Shown: positions 1-6,967 of the stretch, in pieces
How positions within the stretch are numbered: position 1 is the first letter of the stretch
How the letters are laid out: each line of letters begins with the position of its first letter
Assembly (NCBI GenBank): GCA_016650185.1
Contig: JAENWE010000184.1
Location: 1 to 10,852, forward strand
Direction: 5' to 3'
DNA: 10,852 bases
Source of the DNA: Vicinamibacteria bacterium
Lineage (GTDB): Bacteria; Acidobacteriota; Vicinamibacteria; Fen-336; JAGNNV01
Program-made: the position numbers and the translations under genes
Notes under the pieces: model-generated
Databases searched by the model: none
Told to the model about the DNA's origin: nothing
The model's input: only the letters and a program-made list of their open reading frames with translations

Positions 1-1
1 G

Positions 2-985
2 GGTTTTGACCCGACCGTGGTGGTGGGCGGGAAGCTCAAGGGATCCCACTCCGGAGCGCGAGTCGGGGGCGGTGACGTGTTCGTGGCGGAGGCGGACGAG
101 TCCGACCGATCGTTCCTGAAACTTCATCCGACGATTGCGCTCGTCACCAACGTGGACCGAGAACACCTCGATACCTATGCGGACATGGCCGACGTTTCGG
201 CGGCGTTCGCGGCGTTCGCGACGAGCATCCCCGCTCACGGGACGGCGGTGCTATGCGCGGACGATCCGGTCACCGCCTTGATTGCGGAGCGCGGGCGCGG
301 GCGCGCGATCACCTATGGTTTCTCAGATTCCGCCCATCTGCGGGGGCATTTGACCGTGGAAGCGGGCGGGTTTCCAGGGGTCTCCGGCGCGGGCCCTGCG
401 GGCCCGTTCGCCTTCACCCTCAAGGTGAGCGGAGAGATGAACGCAGTGAACGCTCTCGGCGCCATGGCGGTGGCTCAATGCCTCGGCATCGCTCCCGCCC
501 TCGCCTCGCGGTCGCTGGCGTCGTTCCAGGGTGTGGCGCGACGACTCGAATGGAAAGGCCGGCGGGGTGGCGTCGATGTCTGGGACGACTACGGCCATCA
601 CCCCACCGAGATTTGCGCGACCCTCAAGGCCTTGCGGGACAGAAACGCCGGACGGCGTCTGGTCACTCTGTTCCAGCCTCATCGCATCAGTCGAACCCGC
701 TCTTTGTGGAATGAGTTCACCGATGCGTTCGTCTTGAGCGACGAGGTGTGGCTCTCGAACATCTATGCCGCGGGCGAAGCGCCGGAGGACGGGATCACCG
801 CGGAGCGGCTGGTGGCCGCGATCACCGCCAAGGGTCTAAGGGCGCGGTTCGCCGGGTCGCTTGACGAGGCGCTTGAGACCGTTCTCCCCGAACTCCGCGA
901 ACACGACGTGTTTCTGACCCTGGGTGCGGGAAACGTGGTCGAGGTCGGCGAGGCCTTCCTGGCCGAGCACGGGGGCGCGGCATGA
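2..985 (+). CDS. murC: UDP-N-acetylmuramate--L-alanine ligase MurC, 3' part
   Basis: MurC is a cytoplasmic ATP-dependent ligase that adds L-alanine to UDP-MurNAc, the first step of the peptidoglycan stem peptide. The reading frame is open from base 2 and enters from outside the window. The GTG at 17 is an internal valine codon, not the start. Visible Mur-ligase motifs include AEADESD, then TNVDREHLD (central ATPase domain), then DDYGHHPTE and FQPHRISRT, and near the end LTLGAGN, all typical of MurC rather than MurD, E or F. About 327 residues are present. Full MurC is usually 450-490, so the N-terminal UDP-binding Rossmann domain and the ATP P-loop lie upstream. The stop TGA at 983-985 overlaps the ftsQ ATG (ATGA), which suggests translational coupling. 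Confidence 0.96.
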   Translation, partial: GFDPTVVVGGKLKGSHSGARVGGGDVFVAEADESDRSFLKLHPTIALVTNVDREHLDTYADMADVSAAFAAFATSIPAHGTAVLCADDPVTALIAERGRGRAITYGFSDSAHLRGHLTVEAGGFPGVSGAGPAGPFAFTLKVSGEMNAVNALGAMAVAQCLGIAPALASRSLASFQGVARRLEWKGRRGGVDVWDDYGHHPTEICATLKALRDRNAGRRLVTLFQPHRISRTRSLWNEFTDAFVLSDEVWLSNIYAAGEAPEDGITAERLVAAITAKGLRARFAGSLDEALETVLPELREHDVFLTLGAGNVVEVGEAFLAEHGGAA

Positions 986-1863
986 GCGCCGCCCGCGGAC
1001 TCCCGATCGGTCCGCCGCCCAAAGATCTGTCTCTTGAGAGCCACTCCGGGGATGGACCCTTTTTCCGACCCGCCCGCCTTTCGAAAACGAAGCGGGACAA
1101 ACGCTCGAACCTCAAGCGGATCTTCATGGCGGTCCAGATCGGCGCGACGGTGTGCGCGAGCGCGGTGGGGGTCTTCCTGCTGACCGAGCGCTTTGCCATC
1201 CCCAATCGGTTTCGAATCGCCAGCATAGAGGTGAAGGGAAACAACTTCCTTTCCGAGGGTGAAGTGCGGGAGATGCTCGGGCCGGCCATGGGCTCCAACC
1301 TGATCAGCGCGGACCTTGAGGGCCTGCGCTCGAATCTCGCGGCCTCTCCCTGGGTGGGCGGCGCGGTGGTGCGACGGAAACTCCCCGACACCCTCTTGGT
1401 AGACGTGACGGAGCGGTTCCCCATCGCCCTCGCCGAAGCGGAACAGCTTTACGTCATGGACGCCTCGGGCGAACTGATCGACCTGCTCGGGCCGCGCACC
1501 GCCAGCTTCGATCTACCGGTCATCCGAGGTCTGGCCGGCGTTTCCGTGGATGTCCGGCGTGACCGCGCGCGTCGGGCCAGCTCCTTGCTTGAAGATCTGG
1601 GCGACCTCTCTTCCGAGGTCTCCGAGATCTCCGTGGACCGCTCAGGAGACCTGCTGGTGGTCCTGCGCGGCGATGGTTCGGTTCTGAAACTCGCCGAGCC
1701 GCCTTATCGAAAACGCGTCTTGTCCTTCCTGGCCCTCCGGCAGAAGCTGCGCGAGCGTTGCCCCGATGCCGAATACTTCGACTTGCGCTTCAAGGACCGG
1801 ATCTACGCGAAGCCCGCGTCCGACGACCTGAAGACTGACCTGACGCCCCAAACCCCCGACTAG
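982..1863 (+). CDS. ftsQ: Cell division protein FtsQ (DivIB family)
   Basis: FtsQ is a bitopic inner-membrane protein of the divisome that recruits FtsL/FtsB and links the cytoplasmic Z-ring to periplasmic septal synthesis. The 293-residue product has a long basic cytoplasmic tail (residues 1-46) and one membrane segment at about 47-69. A POTRA domain follows at about 76-145, beginning FRIASIEVKGNNFLSEGEV and ending in a strand around LLVDVTERFP. The beta domain runs to the usual closing motif YFDLRFKDRIYAKP (265-278). Length and architecture match the family. The start is the ATG that overlaps the murC stop by 4 bp. The gene sits directly after murC with no murB or ddl between them, unlike the E. 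coli order. It ends 27 bp before ftsA. Confidence 0.94.
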   Translation: MSAARGLPIGPPPKDLSLESHSGDGPFFRPARLSKTKRDKRSNLKRIFMAVQIGATVCASAVGVFLLTERFAIPNRFRIASIEVKGNNFLSEGEVREMLGPAMGSNLISADLEGLRSNLAASPWVGGAVVRRKLPDTLLVDVTERFPIALAEAEQLYVMDASGELIDLLGPRTASFDLPVIRGLAGVSVDVRRDRARRASSLLEDLGDLSSEVSEISVDRSGDLLVVLRGDGSVLKLAEPPYRKRVLSFLALRQKLRERCPDAEYFDLRFKDRIYAKPASDDLKTDLTPQTPD

Positions 1864-1890
1864 TACCAGAGAATAAGGAACCGAAGAACC

Positions 1891-3138
1891 ATGGCTCGGA
1901 AAAACGACCGGTACATCACTGGACTCGACATCGGAACTCACAAGGTCTGCGCGATCATCGCGGAGGCGATGGACGATCGCCGACTCAACGTGGTCGGAGC
2001 GGCCCACACCGAATCGAAGGGCGTGCGCAAGGGTGTGGTCATCAACCTGGACGCCACCGTCGAGTCCATCAAGAGGGTCATCGAACAGGCCGAGTTGATG
2101 GCGGGGGTCGAGGTTCAACAGGCCTCCGTGAGCATCGCCGGAACTCACATCAAGAGCGTCAACTCGCGCGGAGTGATCGCGGTGTCGGCCCGGAATCGGG
2201 TCATCGAGAAGGAAGACATCCGGCGCGTGATCGACGCCGCGAAGGCGGTTTCCATCCCGCCCGATCGCCAGATTCTTCATGTTCTGGCCCAGGAATACGT
2301 GGTCGACGACCAGGAGGGGATCGGCGATCCGAGCGGGATGAGCGGGGCGCGGCTCGAAGCCAATGTGCATGTGGTGACGGCGTCGTCCACCTCGACCCAG
2401 AACACGATCTCGTGCCTGCATCGCGCCGGGCTCGAGGTCGAGAGCACGGTCCTTGCTCAGCTCGCTGCCGCTGAAGCCTGCGTCACTCAGGATGAGAAGG
2501 ACCTTGGCGTGGCGGTGGTGGATATCGGCAGCGGCACCGTCGATATTGCCATCTTCGAGAAGGGTTCTTTATGGCACACCGCCGTGCTCCCCATCGGGGG
2601 CGAACACTTCACCAATGACGTGGCGGTGGCGCTGCGCACCGGCGTCACTGAAGCGGAGCGCGTGAAGAAGAAACACGGGTGCGCCCTCGTCTCTCTGGTT
2701 CCCGAGGAGGACATGATCGAGGTCCAGAGCGTCGGCACCAAGAAGGCCAGGATCATGGGCCGTCAGCTTCTGGCCGAGGTGCTGCAGGCCAGGACCGAGG
2801 AGGTCTGCCAGCTCGTTCTGGCCGAGATTCGAAAGTCGGGGTTCGACCAGTCTCTCAACGGTGGCATCGTGCTGACCGGAGGCGGGTCGATGCTCGAAGG
2901 CATGGTCGAGATAGGCGAACAGATTTTCGACCTTCCCGTGCGCCTGGGCACGCCTTCAGGGATCACTGGCCTCGTCGACGTGGTCTCGTCGCCCGCTCAC
3001 GCGACCGCCGTGGGTCTGGTTCTGCGCAGCCATCGCGCCCGGCTTGGAGAAGGTCGTTTGCTCCAGGAAATGAGGGGAACGGGCACGTTCGGAAAACTGA
3101 CAGGCCGGCTCAAGGACATGTTTTCGGGTCTTTTCTAG
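1891..3138 (+). CDS. ftsA: Cell division protein FtsA
   Basis: FtsA is the actin-like ATPase that tethers FtsZ filaments to the inner membrane and recruits later divisome proteins. The 415-residue product has the expected parts. The phosphate-1 loop GLDIGTHKVCA lies at 11-21. The 1C subdomain unique to FtsA, which replaces actin domain 1B, is at about 80-165. Phosphate-2 VVDIGSGTVDIAIF starts at 209. The adenosine motif GGIVLTGGGSMLEG starts at 324. A C-terminal amphipathic helix (about 401-415, ending GRLKDMFSGLF) is the membrane-targeting sequence. The ATG is preceded by ATAAGGA about 11 nt upstream. Its position between ftsQ and ftsZ is the classic arrangement. A short zinc-ribbon gene, rather than ftsZ itself, follows 7 bp later. 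Confidence 0.98.
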   Translation: MARKNDRYITGLDIGTHKVCAIIAEAMDDRRLNVVGAAHTESKGVRKGVVINLDATVESIKRVIEQAELMAGVEVQQASVSIAGTHIKSVNSRGVIAVSARNRVIEKEDIRRVIDAAKAVSIPPDRQILHVLAQEYVVDDQEGIGDPSGMSGARLEANVHVVTASSTSTQNTISCLHRAGLEVESTVLAQLAAAEACVTQDEKDLGVAVVDIGSGTVDIAIFEKGSLWHTAVLPIGGEHFTNDVAVALRTGVTEAERVKKKHGCALVSLVPEEDMIEVQSVGTKKARIMGRQLLAEVLQARTEEVCQLVLAEIRKSGFDQSLNGGIVLTGGGSMLEGMVEIGEQIFDLPVRLGTPSGITGLVDVVSSPAHATAVGLVLRSHRARLGEGRLLQEMRGTGTFGKLTGRLKDMFSGLF

Positions 3139-3145
3139 GGACTCC

Positions 3146-3343
3146 ATGACCCCAAAGGCATCACTGACCACCCTCTCGGCGGAGGGGTTCTTCGTCCGAC
3201 GTGAGGACCCTCACCGCGATCGGGAGCCGGAACTGCGAGAGTCGCTTGAGTGCGAGATGTGCGGGGCTCCGGTCATCGCAAACCACTGCAAACGAATTTG
3301 TTTGCGCTGTGGCTTCATGACCGGATGCTCCGAAGGAATTTAG
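3146..3343 (+). CDS. Small six-cysteine zinc-ribbon-like protein, unknown function
   Basis: This 65-residue ORF lies between ftsA and ftsZ, starting 7 bp after the ftsA stop and ending 73 bp before the ftsZ ATG. AGGGA at 3138-3142 can serve as its ribosome-binding site. The N-terminal half is charged and probably flexible. The C-terminal half carries C36-x2-C39, C48, C52-x2-C55 and C61, with the core ECEMCG...CLRCGFMTGCS. Two CxxC knuckles 12 residues apart fit a treble-clef or zinc-ribbon metal site. Support for a real gene is the tight spacing, the RBS, the absence of a competing frame and the ordered cysteines. No catalytic motif is visible. I recognise the general fold type but no named family. 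A role in division, regulation or nucleic acid binding would be a guess from position alone. Confidence 0.75.
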   Translation: MTPKASLTTLSAEGFFVRREDPHRDREPELRESLECEMCGAPVIANHCKRICLRCGFMTGCSEGI

Positions 3344-3416
3344 CCTTAAACTTGGGGATCGACTTTTTCTCCGCGAAGATGATCCGTTCCGGGGTTTTTG
3401 GCTTCTGGGAGGCTTG

Positions 3417-4673
3417 ATGAGCGCACAAGAAAAAATCTCGCGCATCGTCCTTGCCGAGGATGAGGCAAGGGGCGCCTCCATCAAGGTGGTGGGCGTCGGG
3501 GGCGGCGGCGGGAATGCCATCACGCGCATGATGGAAGCGGGACTTCACGGGGTTGAGTTCATCGCGGTCAACACCGACCTGCAGGCCCTGAAGTCGAATC
3601 GCGCTCCGGTGAAGATCCAGATCGGCGGCAAGCTGACCAAAGGCCTCGGCGCCGGCGCGAACCCTGACGTGGGCCGGCAGGCCGCAGTCGACGATACCGA
3701 GAAACTCGCGGACGCTCTCGAGGGCGCCGACATGGTTTTCATCGCCGCCGGGCTCGGGGGCGGCACGGGCACGGGCGCGGCTCCCGTGGTCGCCTCGATC
3801 ACCGGCCAGTTGAGCGGGGGTGAGAACAGCCTCCTGACCGTCGCGGTGGTGACCCTGCCTTTCAAGCTCGAAGGCAAGCGCCGCATGGATCAGGCTCTCG
3901 AGGGCCTGGCCAAGCTGCGAGAGTCGGTCGACTCGGTGATCGTCATTCCCAACGATCGCCTCCGGGAGACGGTCGCCCGTCAGACCCCGGTTTCCGAGGC
4001 TTTCCGGATGGCCGACGATGTGGTGCGTCATGCGGTTCAGGGCATCTCCGACATCATTACCATCCCGGGTCTGGTCAATCTTGATTTCGCCGATGTGCGC
4101 GCGGTCATGAAGAACATGGGCGCCGCGGTCATGGGCACGGGTGTCGCCGAGGGCGACAAGCGAGCCATCGAGGCGGCCAGGCGAGCCATCGAGAATCCGC
4201 TCCTCGACGACAGTTCCATCGAAGGAGCGCGCGGCATCATCGTCAACATCACCGGCGGCCCGGATCTTTCCCTCGACGAGGCGTCAGAAGCCACCGAGTA
4301 CATCACCCGAGCGGCCGATCCGGAAGCGAACGTGATCTACGGCATCGTGATCGACGACCAGATGCGCGACAAGGTGAAGGTCACGGTGATCGCCACCGGC
4401 TTCCGGCGCGCCGCTCTCCCCGTGACTCCGGTCGATCTTTCAAACTATCGATTCGGCGACGGATCAGCCCCCGCCTCGGCTGCGCCGGCCGCGCCGGCCC
4501 CCGCAGGGGCGGCCCCGGCGGTTCAGGCACAGACCGCCTCCGCTCCCCAGGCCAATCCGTCATCGTTTTACCGAAAGACCCCCGCCCATCCGCTGGCCGC
4601 GCCCAGCGCCGCCGGAACCGACACGGGCAACCTGGATGTGCCGACCTTTCTGAGAAAACAGGGCAACGGCTGA
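3417..4673 (+). CDS. ftsZ: Cell division protein FtsZ
   Basis: FtsZ is the tubulin-like GTPase that polymerises into the Z-ring at midcell. The 418-residue product shows the N-terminal loop VGVGGGGGNA (25-34) and the tubulin signature GGGTGTG (114-120) in the GTP-binding domain. The T7 synergy loop NLDFADVR (221-228) carries the acidic residues that complete the GTPase site of the next subunit. A Pro/Ala-rich disordered linker follows at about 348-405. The conserved C-terminal peptide DVPTFLRKQ (407-415) binds FtsA and other partners. An in-frame TTG lies one codon upstream at 3414. I chose the ATG because GGGAGG at 3407-3412 then has a workable 4-nt spacing. The gene ends in tandem stops TGA-TAG, followed at once by a hairpin. 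Confidence 0.98.
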   Translation: MSAQEKISRIVLAEDEARGASIKVVGVGGGGGNAITRMMEAGLHGVEFIAVNTDLQALKSNRAPVKIQIGGKLTKGLGAGANPDVGRQAAVDDTEKLADALEGADMVFIAAGLGGGTGTGAAPVVASITGQLSGGENSLLTVAVVTLPFKLEGKRRMDQALEGLAKLRESVDSVIVIPNDRLRETVARQTPVSEAFRMADDVVRHAVQGISDIITIPGLVNLDFADVRAVMKNMGAAVMGTGVAEGDKRAIEAARRAIENPLLDDSSIEGARGIIVNITGGPDLSLDEASEATEYITRAADPEANVIYGIVIDDQMRDKVKVTVIATGFRRAALPVTPVDLSNYRFGDGSAPASAAPAAPAPAGAAPAVQAQTASAPQANPSSFYRKTPAHPLAAPSAAGTDTGNLDVPTFLRKQGNG

Positions 4674-4698
4674 TAGGCGCCAACCGGCGAGCGCCTAT
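4673..4698 (+). promoter_or_regulatory. Intercistronic hairpin beside the radical SAM gene's RBS
   Basis: A perfect 8-bp inverted repeat, ATAGGCGC at 4673-4680 and GCGCCTAT at 4691-4698, encloses a 10-nt loop. It begins at the last base of the ftsZ stop codon. No T-tract follows, so it does not look like an intrinsic terminator. The next bases, AAGG at 4699-4702, are the Shine-Dalgarno of the following TTG-start gene. The stem therefore abuts the RBS and could reduce translation of that gene relative to ftsZ, or protect the upstream mRNA. The inverted repeat is directly visible. The regulatory role is inference. Confidence 0.5.
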
Positions 4699-4709
4699 AA
4701 GGTACTCGC

Positions 4710-6518
4710 TTGGTCAAGACCCTCCCATTGCCCACCGACGAGGATTTCCGGCGCTCACGCCTTTCGTCTGAGATCCACCTGAAAACGGCGAAGGCCCACG
4801 GGTCGCTTCGGGTCGCACTCGCCTACCCGAACCTCTACTACGTCGGGATGTCGAATCTGGGGTTCCAGGGCGTGCACGCCCACTTCAACAGCTTCGAGGA
4901 GATCGTGTGCGAGCGCGCCTTTCTGCCCGAGGAGGAAGAGCGCGCATCGGTGCGGACTCTGACGAGCTTTGAGACCGCGACACCGCTGCGCGACTTCGAT
5001 GTGGTGGCCTTCAGCGTGGCCTTCGAGAACGACTACCTGCACGTGGTCCAGATGCTCCGGATGGCGGGCATTCCTCTCAGGGCCAAAGATCGCGGTCGCC
5101 GCGATCCGCTGATCTTGATCGGCGGCTCCGCGAGCTTCCTCAATCCAGAGCCTCTGGCGCCCTTCGCGGACGTGATCGCCATCGGAGAAGGCGAAGTGCT
5201 GGTGCCGAAGATCGTCGAAGCGTGGCTGGGGAACGGCGGCGAGCGTCTCGGCATCGACGCGCTGAAAGAGAAGGACGGTTTCTACGTTCCGGAACGCCAC
5301 GCGGTTCACTGGAACCGAGATGGAACCGTGGCGCGGGTGGACGGTCCTGGACGCGTCATGCGCCAGCGCGCATATCCGGGTGCCATGGACCTCCCTCAGA
5401 CCACCATCCTCACCCCGCACACCGAGATGTCGATGAAGTTCATGATCGAGATATCGCGCGGCTGCCCCTGCATGTGCCGGTTCTGCTGGGCCGGATACAA
5501 CTATCTGCCCGTCCGGGGATTCTCGCGGGCCACCATCGTGGAGCGCGCCAAGCAGGTGCGGGCTCACACGGACAAGATCGGCCTCGTCTCCACCGCCGTC
5601 TGTGATCATCCGGAGATCAACGAGATCGTGGACGACCTCGCGGGGCTCGGCTTCCAGGTTTCGGTGGCGTCGTTGAGGCTGGACGACCTCTCCCCAGAGT
5701 TTGTATTCAAGCTCGTCGATACAGGGGTGGAAGGCCTCACCCTGGCTCCAGAGTGCGGCTCGGACCGTATGCGCAAGGTGTTGAACAAGCAGTTCACCAA
5801 CGAAGACATTCTGTCCCGCGCGCGCTGGATCTTCGAGAACGGCATCCAGAATCTGAAGCTCTATTTCATGGTCGGGCTTCCGTTTGAAACCCACGCCGAT
5901 GTCGAGGCCATCGTGACCCTGACCGAGCAGATCCGTCAGATCATGCTCGAGGTGGGCAGGCCGCGCGGTCGAATCGGGCGAATCCACCCGTCGGTCAATC
6001 CGTTCGTCCCTAAACCGGGCACGCCGTTTCAGTGGCTTCCCATGGAGAACGTCAAGGAGACGGACGACAAGCTTCAGTACTTGCGCAAGGCCTTCGCGAA
6101 GATCCCCAACGTTGAGGCCATCTGCAAGAGCGCCCGAACCGGCTTTCACCAGACGATCCTCGCCCTCGGCGATCGCCGGGTGGCCGACGCTCTCGAATAC
6201 GCGGTCTTGAACGAGTGCGACTTGAAGCGGGCCACCAAGGCCGTGGGTCTCGACCCCGCGTTCTATGTCTACCGCGAGAAGCCGAAGGACGAAGTCCTGC
6301 CCTGGGACATCATCGACAACGGTGTGAGCCGCGACTACTTCTGGAAGGAACTGGAGAAGTCGCGGAAAGAGGCTCTATCACCCCACTGCCCCGAGATTCA
6401 AGGCTGCATCCGCTGCGGGGTCTGCGAGGACCAGCCGAACCCATCGTACCCGTTGCCGGAAAAGTGGAAAGCCCTGGGAACGTCGCCGCGATACCTGAAG
6501 GCCGCCACCATCGCCTGA
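4710..6518 (+). CDS. B12-binding-like/radical SAM protein, TIGR03960-like
   Basis: The 602-residue protein is a predicted cytoplasmic iron-sulfur enzyme that cleaves S-adenosylmethionine. Its substrate is unknown. Residues about 30-175 form a cobalamin-binding-like Rossmann domain (RVALAYPNLYYVGMSNLG; later LILIGGSASFLNPEPLAPFADV and IGEGE). The radical SAM core starts near 240, with the cluster motif C252-x3-C256-x2-C259 inside RGCPCMCRFCWAG. Further core motifs are LAPECGSDRMRKVLNK and LKLYFMVGLPFET. A C-terminal cysteine cluster (C560, C566, C569, C572; GCIRCGVC) could hold metal or a second cluster. The start is TTG at 4710, with AAGG 7 nt upstream. No ATG occurs before the conserved region. 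The protein resembles the TIGR03960 family. The DUF2344-type partner domain is neither fused nor in the next gene here. It lies 36 bp after ftsZ and is probably cotranscribed. Confidence 0.88.
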   Translation: MVKTLPLPTDEDFRRSRLSSEIHLKTAKAHGSLRVALAYPNLYYVGMSNLGFQGVHAHFNSFEEIVCERAFLPEEEERASVRTLTSFETATPLRDFDVVAFSVAFENDYLHVVQMLRMAGIPLRAKDRGRRDPLILIGGSASFLNPEPLAPFADVIAIGEGEVLVPKIVEAWLGNGGERLGIDALKEKDGFYVPERHAVHWNRDGTVARVDGPGRVMRQRAYPGAMDLPQTTILTPHTEMSMKFMIEISRGCPCMCRFCWAGYNYLPVRGFSRATIVERAKQVRAHTDKIGLVSTAVCDHPEINEIVDDLAGLGFQVSVASLRLDDLSPEFVFKLVDTGVEGLTLAPECGSDRMRKVLNKQFTNEDILSRARWIFENGIQNLKLYFMVGLPFETHADVEAIVTLTEQIRQIMLEVGRPRGRIGRIHPSVNPFVPKPGTPFQWLPMENVKETDDKLQYLRKAFAKIPNVEAICKSARTGFHQTILALGDRRVADALEYAVLNECDLKRATKAVGLDPAFYVYREKPKDEVLPWDIIDNGVSRDYFWKELEKSRKEALSPHCPEIQGCIRCGVCEDQPNPSYPLPEKWKALGTSPRYLKAATIA

Positions 6519-6566
6519 GACTGACACCTCAGCCCTGGGCATAGTCTTGGAGCGCTTCTTGCTGGA

Positions 6567-6599
6567 CCGCGTTGCTCGCTCGGCGCAACGGCGGATTTT
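6567..6599 (+). terminator. Probable intrinsic terminator of the division cluster
   Basis: CCGCGTTGC at 6567-6575 pairs with GCAACG at 6585-6590 and CGG at 6592-6594, with one bulged G at 6591. This gives a 9-bp GC-rich stem and a 9-nt loop, followed by ATTTT. It sits 48 bp past the radical SAM stop and just before the 3' end of the convergent rpmB gene, where a terminator is expected. The T-run is short, so efficiency is uncertain. On the minus strand no T-tract follows, so it would not act as a normal terminator for rpmB. Confidence 0.5.
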
Positions 6600-6611
6600 C
6601 ACCACGGCCTG

Positions 6612-6851
6612 CTAGGCGACGTCGCGGAGCTTCAGCCCTTCGTCCTTCAGAGTCTTCAAGAACCCCTTCTTCTGGATGGTCCGAAGAGCCGACGTGGAAA
6701 TCTTCAACCGAACCGTTCTGCCGAGTTCAGGCACGAAGATGCGTTTCGTGATGAGATTGGGAAGAAAGCGCCGCTTGGTGCGGTTGTTCGCGTGGGACAC
6801 GTTGTGCCCACTCATCGGTTTTTTGCCTGTGACCGCGCAGCGTCGCGCCAT
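6612..6851 (-). CDS. rpmB: 50S ribosomal protein L28
   Basis: L28 is a small basic protein of the large ribosomal subunit. The 79-residue product matches the family over its whole length: MARRCAVTGKKPMSGHNVSH, then TKRRFLPNL, then strands with RTVRLKISTSALRTIQKKG. Only one cysteine (C5) is present, so this is the form without the zinc-binding cysteine pairs. A strong Shine-Dalgarno, GGAGG (plus-strand 6861-6865), lies 9 nt before the ATG. In the 116-bp leader to the next gene, CAAAAT (plus-strand 6904-6909) could be a -10 element, but I see no convincing -35. The gene converges with the radical SAM gene, and no rpmG lies beside it. It is probably transcribed separately from the GntR gene upstream. 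Confidence 0.97.
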   Translation of the reverse strand: MARRCAVTGKKPMSGHNVSHANNRTKRRFLPNLITKRIFVPELGRTVRLKISTSALRTIQKKGFLKTLKDEGLKLRDVA

Positions 6852-6967
6852 GACTTATTGCCTCCAGCAAGAATCCCGCCCTAAGCAGCGCGGGGAGCCG
6901 TGTATTTTGCCACAGGTTGGGCTTGCGAGCCTCCGTGGGCCTCAAAAAATGGGCAAATGTGACGGTC

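Noticed and set aside
1642..2421. 259-residue minus-strand ORF across the ftsQ-ftsA junction
   Set aside because: It is antisense to two firmly identified genes and composed of His/Asp/Arg-rich sequence without motifs.
3344..3416. Possible separate promoter for ftsZ in the 73-bp gap (TTGGGG at 3352 with GATGAT at 3378)
   Set aside because: The spacer is 20 nt and both hexamers are poor, so I could not support a promoter call. The gap otherwise shows only the ftsZ Shine-Dalgarno.
3315..4031. 238-residue minus-strand ORF opposite ftsZ
   Set aside because: It is a shadow of the ftsZ coding frame, with no RBS or motif support.
4467..4570. Repetitive GC-rich tract (gccgcgccggcc-like units) in ftsZ
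   Set aside because: It encodes the Ala/Pro-rich disordered linker normal for FtsZ, so coding composition explains it without a repeat element.
4755..6149. 464-residue minus-strand ORF
   Set aside because: It lies wholly antisense to the radical SAM gene, whose frame carries clear motifs. Its translation is His/Arg/Asp-rich with no recognisable domain, typical of a GC-rich shadow frame.
6915..6955. Near-hairpin with an A/T run between rpmB and the GntR gene, considered as a terminator
   Set aside because: On the minus strand the T-run precedes the stem instead of following it, and the stem has a mismatch and a G-T pair, so it does not fit an intrinsic terminator of the GntR gene.
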